Part shown: piece after piece, positions 47,021-57,460 of the stretch | Layout of the letters: every line of letters starts with the position of its first letter | Position numbering within the stretch: the stretch's first letter is position 1 | Source of the DNA: Himantopus leucocephalus | Lineage: Eukaryota > Chordata > Aves > Charadriiformes > Recurvirostridae | Assembly (NCBI GenBank): GCA_003993805.1 | Contig: RSEF01000002.1 | Location: forward strand, 98,734,047-98,798,046 | Reading direction: 5' to 3' | Length of the DNA stretch: 64,000 nucleotides | Program-made: the position numbers and the translations under genes | The notes under the pieces: generated by a model | Databases searched by the model: none | Told to the model about the DNA's origin: nothing | The model's input: the letters and a program-made list of their open reading frames with translations, nothing else

Positions 47021-49333
47021 AGTATACGCCTAACTGCACAGCACCCATACCATCATATTTTAAAACAGACTCTAAGACCTAAAAGTTCAGTATACTACAA
47101 ATACCTATTTGCAAATATGTTAAGAAAGCTGGTGAAAATGTCTCCTGAAGTATTTTTGCTTTAAAGATTTTTTAGTATTTTCTGTACATATCTGCCAGTT
47201 TAACCGTTTTGCTGGGGTCAGTTCAGCTTTTGTTTGAATTTTTCATCTAATGGCACAAGGTAGGAAGGGACCCAAGAGAATATTTAAATCCATAAAAGGT
47301 GCTATAGAGCTTGACTAGTAGTTACAGCTGAAATATAAATGTACCTTACCTTTGACCAACCCTAAAGATGTACTTTGAAATGGAAGCACTATCTAACTTT
47401 AATAGCTCTGTTTAAAATTAAAAGGGAATAAAATTGTTCTGAACTGAAACTGGAGTTATACACCTCCTCACATTGATCCTCATTCAGAAAGAATTAAAAC
47501 ATATTTATAGCTTTCAATGGTAGTACTTTCTCTCAAGACTGATTCAGAGATTTACATAAGCGGGTTCTACTCACACACTTAAAGCCAGTTCTCATTTGTG
47601 TTTTCTACCCTCAACTGCTTTAATTTTCATTCTTATTTTTAAAAGGGTGTTTGGAGGGGAGACATGAATTATATTTCATTCCAGTCACATCATGGCTTTC
47701 CCATCTATATGCTATTCAGATTTTAAAATAAAACAACAGAACAACCCACTAGCGTAAATCCAAACAGTATACATTTGCCATTGATAAAAAAGGCTAGAAA
47801 AAATAAAAAGCACGTGTACTGTCCCTGGAGAAGCAAGGAAAAGGTCCATTATTTTCACTTTTATTACCCATGTGCTGCCCCCTGAAACAAAACAAAGCAC
47901 AAGTGCACATCAAAAACCTTCATGCCAGCAGTACTAAAGGTTGAAGAAAGTGTATTTCAGAACCCTCTCTGGCTCTCCCCCACTACTGAACTTGCTGCCT
48001 CTTTTCCAGATCACTTAGCCTCCCTACGAATTACTAGAGGGTCCAGGCTATCCAGGGGTTTTCATGTCATAAGAGTCTTTTCATGTTTAAAGGAGAGTTG
48101 ATAATACACATGAAAATACTCTTTTGAGGGGCAGAAGGAAAGAACTTGCTCATCTTGGGAGATCCAGCACAGTCACCATTTCAAGGGGTCTGAAGGAAAC
48201 CATATCCACACCTGATGGACACCTTTTTATAACTTCTGTACCTTTTATTTTTTTTTCTTTCCAGCACCATGACATTTGAGATTCAGAAAAGAAATCTTGA
48301 GGGAGCTGACTGTTGTATGAGAAGCATGGATAAAAGTGGGCAAAAAGGGGTGCTAGGAGAGAGAGCTGATCCTGTGTGTACCAGGCGACTCAGAACTGGG
48401 TAAGTTGTTATGAGCTGTTGGTAATGAAGATATAACAGAGGCTTCCTGCCTTACTGAGCATCATTACCATGGATACAGAAAATATCTCAATTCAAGTTTT
48501 TTGCCTTTTTTTTTTTTATTTGGCCAGTAAAGTGCTTGCTGTGCTTCACTGCTGAAATCACAGAAAGTTCTAAAACCATGTTGCACTGCAGCTGCCAGAC
48601 ATAATGATGGAGTCTGATGCATAGCAGTTCAGCTGGAAACTGCCAAGGGACAAACAAGGAAAAAAAATCAGTGCTGCATTTGCAGATACTCTTTTTCCAT
48701 GCATTTTTATATTTTTATTTCTTAAATATTGCAATTTTAACCTAAATTATTTCAGTTACAAGCTTGACATTCTCTTCCTTGTCAGGTAGCAACACCTTTC
48801 AATACTTTCTGGTAGCGTGCACTAATTAAAACTTAAAAAAAATGTTTACATAATAAATATATAATGCATAACTAATATGTTATGTGTATAATTATTCTAC
48901 ATATATTCTGTAATGATCTGGAGCCTTATCTCCCCAAGATACACCTTTCCCAGTGCCAAACAACGATCAGCTCTTCTGTGTGTGCATATGTATACATATT
49001 TTAGTAAAAACACCAACAGGAACACATTTTATTGTATACATCACTTCAGAAATGCAAAATGAGATATCCACTTGGATGATGCAGGAGCTGAAGTAGAATC
49101 CACTTAATGCTACATTTTATCACAGTGTAATTTTTTTCCCCAAATTAAGCTGATGGGCAATTCTAGTACAGAACAGGAATGCAGTAAATTATCCCACCTC
49201 CATCTTACAGATAATGGAGCAAATCATTACCCACTGTAACTGAGCTTTAATTTGTTACAGCAGAAGAAGACAATTACAGGTCAACCTGTCAATGGCGTAA
49301 TTTGAGCAACTAAAACTAGTTGACCTTTCTGGT
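47021..49333. other. AT-rich unique sequence; one candidate exon at 48265
   Basis: No recognised transposon. A splice-bounded candidate exon at 48265-48399 is described separately. A block at about 49180-49220 (TCCATCTTACAGATAATGG) faintly recalls the CCATTTTACAGATGAGG segment of minus-strand MIR-like SINEs, but it is too short to call. Confidence 0.4.
48265..48399 (+). other. Candidate small exon bounded by consensus splice sites
   Basis: A long polypyrimidine tract ends in TTTCTTTCCAG at 48254-48264. After 135 bases a donor, GG|GTAAGT-like (GTAAGTT from 48400), follows. Within it, ATG at 48269 in a good context (CACCATGA) opens a frame of 43 codons that stays open to the donor and would continue in phase 2. 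The translation is polar and matches no family I know. A stop-free stretch of 43 codons has a sizeable chance probability, so the splice sites carry most of the weight. It could be an internal or first coding exon of an unannotated gene, a lncRNA exon, or coincidence. Confidence 0.25.
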
Positions 49334-49705
49334 ACGCTGTTCCAGGACCAGAATCGCTCCCCTGCTAAGCGGCAGCAGATGGCCAGAGCCGTGCAGTTCT
49401 GCTTCCCGGTGAAAAGTAATTTGCTTTTCAGGATTGTTAGGTATGTAAAGACAGAAGATGCAGGCAAGCTCTTACTTAAGAATCCCAGCCCAACACCAAA
49501 GCGCGTCCACAAAAGGGACAAGTGAAGCGTCTGGATGCTTCGAGTTCGGCTTAACCAAGTTCGCCTGCGACTCAGGCGGCTGTGTGTACTCCTGCATTAG
49601 CCTGGAGTGTCCACGTTGCCCAGAGCTACCCAGAAATGCTCCTCATAGCCCGCTGCACGCCAGAAACAGCACACGCCAGTGTTACAGCACAAGAATGAAA
49701 ACGGT
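49334..49705. other. CpG cluster
   Basis: By hand count about 18 CpG fall in these 372 bases, concentrated at 49500-49580 (GCGCGTCC, TTCGAGTTCGGC, TTCGCCTGCGACTCAGGCGG). The surrounding kilobases have very few. It overlaps the 5' half of a 124-codon ATG frame. It may be a small promoter-like or enhancer-like undermethylated patch. No repeat family was recognised that would explain the CpG content. Confidence 0.4.
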
Positions 49706-49832
49706 GGAAAAGAACATCGTGATTGAAAATATAAAAGCAGAAAAACATGAAGAAGGAAAAAGCATGAAGTTGAGAAGATGGAAACATTACAAAAGAAGGA
49801 AAATTTCATTTCGTAACAGTGACAAAAAATAA
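49458..49832 (+). other. Unverified 124-codon open frame, function unknown
   Basis: The frame starts at ATG with A at -3 (AGAAGATGC) and ends at TAA 49830-49832, where AATAAA (49828-49833) overlaps the stop. The predicted product has a Cys-containing N-terminal half (around residues 27-60) and a Lys/Arg-rich C-terminal third (about residues 80-124, with KLRRWKHYKRRK). The basic end comes from A-rich DNA, where stops happen to be avoided. No signal peptide or membrane segment is evident, and no family is recognised. It could be a short single-exon gene, but chance is a serious alternative. Confidence 0.15.
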
Positions 49833-50586
49833 AATTTTAAACCAAAACCTGAGGTTGTGGAAGAATGAAAAAAATCTCTTAAGCTTGGCTAAATAGTTTT
49901 CTCTTACACATTGTGGATTCAAAATAAGAGATCTGAAAGAAAGCCCTGTGGTAAGAGTGTTACTGGTCAATTCCCAAAAGCCAAGAAACAAAACAACTTT
50001 GTACTTCTGTCCTCATATATTAAAATACAGGATTTGATTCACCTCACCATTAGTCTGGTTCTATTCTGCTCAAATACCTTTTCTTTTTACCAGCATGAAA
50101 AAGGAGTAACACCGGTATATCAGAGGAAGCTTTTACAGAGGAGCACTTACACTATCCCACTTAACAGAATCTTTTTTTTCCCCCTAATATTCTTAAGGCA
50201 TGTAATCTTCAATATCAGAAAATCCTTAAATATTAATTTTCTGGAATCGTTATGTAGTATATTGAATACAGAATGACAGTGCATGACAGCACGTACTTGT
50301 ATCTTAGGTTGCCCAAAAAGTACCTGATGCTAAGAAAAGATTCCTTTTTGGACGTACCTTTTCAGAAGTCTATACTTACTAATAATCTAGATATTTTCTT
50401 CTTTAAGCACGCTGCATTATTTTTTAATGTGCGATGAAGTTATGCTGCTGTTTGGGCAAATGGCATTTTGTTAATATGGTTGTTGAATATTTTTTGAAGT
50501 CAAGCAGAGCAGGTTCCCTAAAATAACTTGTTTCAAAAGAATTTGTATTCAACAGTGCTCATAAATAAACAGAGCTTAAAAAAAAT

Positions 50587-50619
50587 CCACTCATTAGTGG
50601 TGAGTGGGAAGCCACTAAT
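50587..50619. repeat. Nested short inverted repeats
   Basis: CCACTCA (50587-50593) pairs with TGAGTGG (50601-50607). ATTAGTGG (50593-50600) pairs with CCACTAAT (50612-50619). The two stems overlap and are mutually exclusive, so the sequence could form alternative hairpins. Confidence 0.75.
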
Positions 50620-51514
50620 TCCCTGTTGTAGGTCCTAAGCCAACAATTCCTGCTAGTTTTAGGCTTTCATTTTTAAAGCTATTAAGATTAATCCTTTTGA
50701 AGCAAATAAAGCATTTCAAATGAATGTATGAAAACCAAAAGAGCGAGTTCTTGATTCTGCAAAGGGCTTATGCACTACTCACAGTTTTACCATGAAATTA
50801 AAGTTCCTGATCAATTTTGCTGTAATGCACTTGAGGATATCCAAAGAAAAACCTAATTATCAATACTCCTAATATTCCTTAGACACACGCACCTGATGTG
50901 CATACAACATGAGATTAGTTAGGAAAGGTCTTGTATTTGAACCTCTTCACTCCGATGCATGACCTACAGGCTAGCATTAAGTCTCTTGTTTACTCTTAGC
51001 CATCCATATAAGAGGCTAATCTGGCTATAGGCACTTTTGGCAAACTCTTCCCAGATGAATGGATTTTCCAAAAGGAGGTATTAAACAAACATTTACGATC
51101 TGCCGGCGATACTTACTGGGTCAAAAGTCCAAAAAGTTTTGCTTGTTGGAATGATGCATCACCTTGGATTTACGCTAAAAATTCTTACTACCATTGACTT
51201 TATAAGGCATTGTGACCCAAATTATGGCTGTATGTTGACTCCCTTGCAGAGTGCTCACAGACACTAATCTCACTAATTCCTCTTGTGCATGCATAAGACT
51301 TTACATCGTGTAGCTCAAAAAAGCCTGTCTGTATTATGGTAAGTTTGTAAAGCAAATGTCTAGGATAAAATGATCAAGCTTAATATACATTACATCTGGT
51401 CTTAATAATAAAAGACAGAAATAGGCTATACCATAAACTTAACCCACTCTGTGGTTAGCAACTGTGTCTTTTGGGGAAAAAAAATACTGTCAAGCAAGTG
51501 GAAAGTTTGTAAGC

Positions 51515-51568
51515 ATGTATATGTGTACATATATGTCTACGTATATGCCTACACATACACACACATGT
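51515..51568. repeat. Degenerate TA/TG/CA simple repeat
   Basis: Alternating purine-pyrimidine DNA (ATGTATATGTGTACATATAT..., then ACACATACACACACATGTG). It looks like an old dinucleotide microsatellite interrupted by substitutions. Confidence 0.8.
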
Positions 51569-54500
51569 GAAGTGCTTGATCTGAAAATTAGTTACCCAAG
51601 AATTAGGCAGGCAGTTCACGTTGCTTTAATTAACAACTTTTGCCACACAGGTAGCAATTGGAAGAGTCTGTTTCAGGTCTTCACTTTAAGAAAATTCAGA
51701 AATATTGCAACTGAAGAGCATTAAGGCATTACATACAGTCTTTGTTCTCTAACTTAGTTTTCTTTGCACATATGAGCCATCTGCTTGGAGGAAAATGGGA
51801 AAATGTCACTTTTAATAAACATACAATGCCTGTGGCAAATTAAGATTGTATTTGACAATCCTACAAAAGTACAGGGGAGGCAAGTTTGTTAATGCTGATT
51901 ATCTTCCAGATCTTCAATAGATTTTCAACAGCCATTAAAACAGGCATCTTCAAAGAACTTGTCAGGGGAAAAGTAAAATACGGTTATGTGGAACAAATTC
52001 CTTCATACAAAGATTCTTTTTACATAGTTTCCTACCCAGAATCATCAGTCTTTCTGCAAGAAGAGGAGAATGTTTTGGATCACATTTCCTATTGCATTTG
52101 AAATTATTATTGTTTAATTTTGTGACAGTATTCTCTTAATTGTCAAACATTACATGTCATTTTGCATTTCTTATTGCCTGAGCAAACACAATCAACTTTG
52201 CATTTTAAATCATCCATCTTGATAGCAAAAGCCTACGTGGACTTTAACAGACCGTGCAAATACAAAATTATGCCAGAATCTGTTAACATATAATGAAATT
52301 ATTATTAATGGGTCAATTTAAAAAAAAAAAACAGCACAAAGATTGTTATTGTTCTTAAATAACTTACGCCTTGAGAACAAAAGATAGGACATAATGAATC
52401 TGTGAGGTCTCATTATGCTACAATGTCTGCCAAAACCACTCTTCCATCTCCTACCAAAACCTTTGATCTAAGTTTTATTATAATTTCCACTTTATAAAAG
52501 AATTTATATTTTTATATGTTTATTAAAATCAAGGCTGCATTAAACCAAAATAGCAGGATGAGAAAAATGTTGAAAACCAGCTCTAGTTCCACATCATCCG
52601 TGTGTCTGGACTTAGATCTCTGCAATCCAGCCAGCAGCCAGCAAACAACTACTGAAGAGCAGCCTGTGGAAAGGACAACTTCTGCCCACGGTACACCTCG
52701 CTGGCACCGAAATTGCTCCTGAAACAGCAGAGAGCAACTAGGGAAAAGATTTCCCTTTGGCAAAGAGCTTGACTGAAAACACTTCTATTTTAAAACCACA
52801 CTGAACCGGTTAGAAAATATTCTCAGATCAAAATCAAAACCTACATTCTCAAAAAAAGACATCCTGGACATTCCTAAAATAGAAAGATAATGGACAAGTT
52901 TTCTATTGATGGCAGATGAATTGGTGCAAGAGCCCAGCACTGCAACCTGCTGATGTAATTGCTCTTCTAGCAACTCAGAGAGCTTATACTTCTGATGCCA
53001 AAAGATCCAGGTTCAGCCTCCCAAACAGACCTGAAGGAAGCTGCGCAAGGAAACTGCAAAGGAGAACCCTACTGCCCCCAAGGGCAGGAGTAGGCATAAC
53101 GTGTTCCTGGAAAGATTTCAACTAGTAAGAAGGCACAACGATGTGGACGCTTTTGGATGCTGCTGGTGCTGTCAGGCTTGCCTTCTGTTTTCCTGAGTTT
53201 TTGGTCTGGACAATATCTCTTTTCTGATAACCAATGGATTATCCATTTCCTTCCCATTCTTCTTCCATCATCACGTCACCCTTGAGTGACTGAGAAATTA
53301 GGAGTTTCCCCTTAGTGGTAAATAAACTCCTATTTTGGATCTCTAACACCTGTCTTTAAAATTACACCATTTTGGAGACCATATCTTCTTCAAAATACAG
53401 CATTCTAACTGCATACAAAAGCAAACCGACTTCTGGTCAAAAACAGAATCGTAACCACCTTTGAGCCATCTTTCTGTATTAGCTCACGTATACATCCAAA
53501 AAGAAAAAATACTCTAAACGAGTTCCTTAAAGGTGCTTGAAGGTCTGAAGCCATCTCTGACACTATTATATTACTGTTCTTTTACTTTATAATAAACGCT
53601 ACAATATAGTACACTGGATATGGTGTATTTACCATACTATATCTTCTGTCCTATCAATATATTAGTGAGAAGACAATACACCATTAAGTGCATTATAAGT
53701 GACAAAGAAAGTTCATGAGAGCAATGTAGCAAATGCCTCTGCATAAATCTCTCCTGCCATTATCTACTCTCTGCCCATTACTTTAGTCTTCAGGGTGAAG
53801 AAACACTTGGACCTTCTAAGCAGCTATCTGGCATCCCTCTGTATTTTTCATTTAGATAACACTTGCCATGGCTTTCCATGATAAAAGCCATTTCTATGGA
53901 GATGTAGGACTCTAAAAGGTGATGTAAAGTTAGTCCCTGAGGAAGAGGTGTCCTTTGTTGTACAGATCTTTACATAAAAATCGATACTGATTAAGGCAAT
54001 CTATGCAGACCAGATTATAAAACATAATTTGCTGTTTCACACCCTAAAAAAACCCACCTTGGGCTTGGGGCTTCAGTTCCTCTGGCACCAACAAGCACAG
54101 CGTACGAATCACACTCATATCAGTCTACATAAGACATAAACCTTCAGCAGGAAGGAAACAGGTGAGTCTTTCAATGAGGCAAGAGGCAAGGTATAGATGA
54201 CTTCTTTTTTCTTTCTTGCTGGTTTCAGGAGGTTTTCATTTTGCTTTGTTTCAACCAGTGTTTCTCACTGTCCATTCCTCAAAAACACCATGAGGACACA
54301 TGCTACCCTAAGGCCAAGACACTATAAATGTGTTCAGTAGCGGCAACACAAAGCAACCCCTTGAGTAAGATTTGTTTGGGACAGGGTAGTCATTAGCTAC
54401 ATGGACAGAGAAGGAAGGTCTCATGTCTCTCCTGTTCTGCCAGGGATTTGGGGCTGAGAAGGAAGAAAGGTTCAGGGAAGGAGGCTCTGGCCTGAGGTGC

Positions 54501-56744
54501 TTTTACCCGACTATGAACAGTGAAATGGACTGTGGACAAATGACATTTGTGGAGCATCGTATGACAGGCTAACAAATGGGAACAGGCATGAAAAATTAGG
54601 CAAAAGAAGAGTAAACGATAACTAGAAACGTACCCTAGGTCTTAAGTTGGGATCATCCCTCCTCTCCAGCTCCTCCACCTCTGCTAGCCCATAGCTTGTA
54701 CTTTTCTGGACAGAAACAGAGCCTTTGTCTTTTGGCTTGAGGAGCTGGGAGTTTGCTACGCGCAGCTGGGAAGCAAGAACTGCGATTGCTGTGTATGCAG
54801 TCAGACCTTATTTCTTATTTGAGTATTATGTTGTTCTGGTCCTCTTCTCCACAGAGAGCAAGAGAAAATCTATCTAGCAGAACTTTTCTGCTCAACAAAG
54901 GGGTTTGCTCACTATTCCTAAAAAGATCTAAAACCGCTCTACAGGGGCAAATGAATGCAACAGGCACTGCTTGAAAGACATATGGAATTTGCAGGTATCA
55001 GGCAGCGGCAAAGATGTACAGCATAAGCGCATGGATCTATTCAAGACTTGGGAACAGAGCTGCATGCAACACAAATCAGAGTAGATGCAGAGAATCCCAG
55101 AAGAAATTAAGTGGGAAGGGAAAGAGAGTAGAGATAAAAGCATTTATATGTATTTACATAGATTATGCTGGGCAAACTGACAACAAGCCAATATACGCTT
55201 ATGGAAGTGGCTGGCGGCAACTGATTACAGGAAAAGGAGGGGAGGAAAATCAGAAATTTGCAAGTGCTTCTAGGATATATGTGTCCATGTAACAAGATGG
55301 AACAGCTGAAGAGAAGAAAGTGATTTCCCAGAGCCACAAAGAAAATCTCTTTAGGAGAACATCACTTGTTTGGCCCCAGGGAGAACAGAAGTTAGATTAC
55401 ACGTATACGCTCTATCCTATGCAATGGGGAGAATATAGCACTAAATAAATGGAAAACTGACTTCAGCTCTGTGGATCATATAAGGCATTTTTTTGCCGTA
55501 ACTTTCTCACATATAAACCTAAAATACACTGAAATCATTTTTTTTTGCTTTCAGCCCTCAATACTGTTAAATAAACTTTATTTAAGACCTGCTTTGCACG
55601 GAGACTTGACCTACTCTTCTGAAGAAAAGCACTTAAGCTTACAGAGTAAAGTGGCCTGAAACCCATTCTTCTATCTGTCCAAGTGGGCATAGTCAGAAAG
55701 GTACCATCCCAACACGCCGCAAGAGGCAGAGCTAAGGGATATGTTAAGATTACAAACAGGGAACATAGAGACAAGGAGCATTTATTACCTACTACCCTGA
55801 GACTCATCATTTTCTTGTCCATGTCCTGCCTTCTTGCTGTGTGACAATCTGCCTCTGCTGTGACTTGGCTACTTAGACAGGTTGCTTCTCAGCCCACACC
55901 CTCTGATGTTATCAGCCTTCTTCAGAAACCTAGGAATAACACCTCTACACAGACTAGCACTACTTCAACACTACTTCTAAATACCACGGTGAAACCCTTC
56001 TTTGGGCTCTTTCAAATCATAAGATCCACGGCATGGCTCCTCCTTGACTGGCATGCTTAATCAGAAACTTACCCTGCAAAGTTCTGAAGAAAAATTTGAT
56101 TTGCACATCCTCTGTTCTGGCTAACATTTCCAGACCTACCCAAGCACACCTCAGAGGTCCCCGTTCTTGCAAAACAGCCGCTAATAGCACTCCAGACCTT
56201 CTTCTTTCTTAGAGCAAACCCCCAAAGTCCTGATAGCCTTCTGTAACCAAGCTTTTGTCTCAACTTTGTACCTTCCAATGGTTTGTTTTTCTTTTAACAC
56301 CACTGCAGGAATGCCCAAGAACCAGTTTTGTGTTCATCTCCAGAGGCAGCAGTCCAGACTCGTAGTAACCCATGTCAGCCACTGCAAGGGTTACACACTT
56401 ACTTATTTCTCAAAAACAACAATTGTATGAAAGAAACAAGAAAAAATAATAATGCTATCAATGATTAGGGTATAATACTGAAAAAAAAGAACTAACTTGC
56501 TCATCAAAACATCATCTTTGGTCTACTCCTCACTCTGACACACCCTCTCAATTTAGAAGTTGTTGATTATGAAGTTTTTTATACTTGTGTCTTGTTACAC
56601 CTATGAAGATAAACAAATATATTTGTTAATGTGTGTAGATTTCACTGATGCACACATTTTGTTCCATGAAAAGCTAGCAGCTGGATAGATTGCTGCAGTG
56701 CTAACGGAAGCACACTGTTCCTTCCTCTTCCCAGTTTCTTAGTT

Positions 56745-56938
56745 CTAGCAGGAATCTCTCATTTGACCTTGGGCAAGGCATTTAAATTCTCTGCGCCTGT
56801 GTTTTCTCATCTGTAAAATTAAGGCTATAATGCCTACCTACTTCACAAGAGGGACAGTGTTACATTTAATGTATTAATGTTTTAAAGTGTTTTCAGACAG
56901 CTGGATCAAAACCACTACAGAACCTAAGTTATTATTAA
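56745..56938 (+). mobile_element. MIR-type SINE, ancient, plus orientation
   Basis: TTTGACCTTGGGCAAGGCAT at 56762, AAATTCTCTGCGCCTGTG near 56784 and TTTTCTCATCTGTAAAATTA near 56802 closely follow the MIR core (GACCTTGGGCAAG...CCTCTCTGTGCCTCAGTTTCCTCATCTGTAAAAT). They are followed by ATGCCTACCTACTTCAC near 56830, which is also MIR-like. The later TTTAAAGTGTTTTCAGACAG block fits the TGTAAAGCGCTTAGAACAG segment, and the element ends near AAGTTATTATTAAA. It is the better-preserved of the two MIR copies here; the tRNA-like head is mostly lost. Confidence 0.8.
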
Positions 56939-57179
56939 ATTATGCTTCACTGAGTTAATGCTGTTGCATTACTGTATCTGATTAAATAAGGAAAAATATT
57001 CAAGTGACACCTCCTGGATTTTTTTTTTTTCCCAAAGATGAAACTGATGTTCTTTCACCAGCCTACACATGGACTTGAAGATTTATTTTGGAGAAAGAAA
57101 GAAGGCGAGGAAATGTAGTAGTCAACAGAAGTGAAAGAGTCCTGTGGAGCAGATGATTACAAGGGCATTTAAAGCAATT
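56939..57179. other. Unique sequence, no gene seen
   Basis: A T-run at 57019-57030. Nothing else is recognised between the MIR and the CpG cluster. Confidence 0.4.
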
Positions 57180-57460
57180 GCGACGTAGAGCAGAAGGCAA
57201 CTGCACATTGTGCCCCACTGTGACACATCAGTCTCTGGTGGCGACACAGTCTCCGTTCATCTCCATGCCAGTGGGACAGGAACGCCCCCTCTGCACCGTC
57301 ACATTAACTGCTGCATTTGGCCTCCGCTCCGAGTAATGAAGTGCAAGATCTGTAGCCTGGAGTCGCTTTCCTGGTGGAGCCGACCAGCTCTCAGGCACAG
57401 TTCAAATATACTTTGAGTCTGTTCAGTCACGGCAGCTAATCCGTCTATGACGAACGTGGC
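57180..57460. other. CpG cluster
   Basis: By hand count about 14 CpG fall in 280 bases, including GCGACGTAG at the left edge, CTCCGCTCCGAG near 57323 and CCGTCTATGACGAACGTG near 57441. Flanks are CpG-poor. A 68-codon plus frame (57210-57416) is open across it without recognisable homology. It may be a regulatory element or a decayed CpG-rich repeat. Confidence 0.35.

Larger units (their letters stand above)
49833..56744. other. AT-rich unique sequence, no gene confirmed
   Basis: It contains nested short inverted repeats at 50587-50619, a TG/TA/CA-rich stretch at 51515-51568, an A-run at 52321-52332 and a 16-bp perfect palindrome (AACAAATATATTTGTT) at 56612-56627. Open frames reach 121 codons (49911-50276) but are unrecognised. 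A minus-strand frame ending at 56069 runs into a GG|GTAAGT-like donor, but no acceptor-like sequence is seen upstream of it. Confidence 0.4.

Noticed and set aside
49180..49222. TCCATCTTACAGATAATGG, similar to the minus-strand MIR segment
   Set aside because: Only about 20 bases match and neither head nor tail is present.
56069..56278. Minus frame running into a GTAAGT splice donor
   Set aside because: No ATG start (it begins at TTG) and no polypyrimidine acceptor is visible upstream on that strand.
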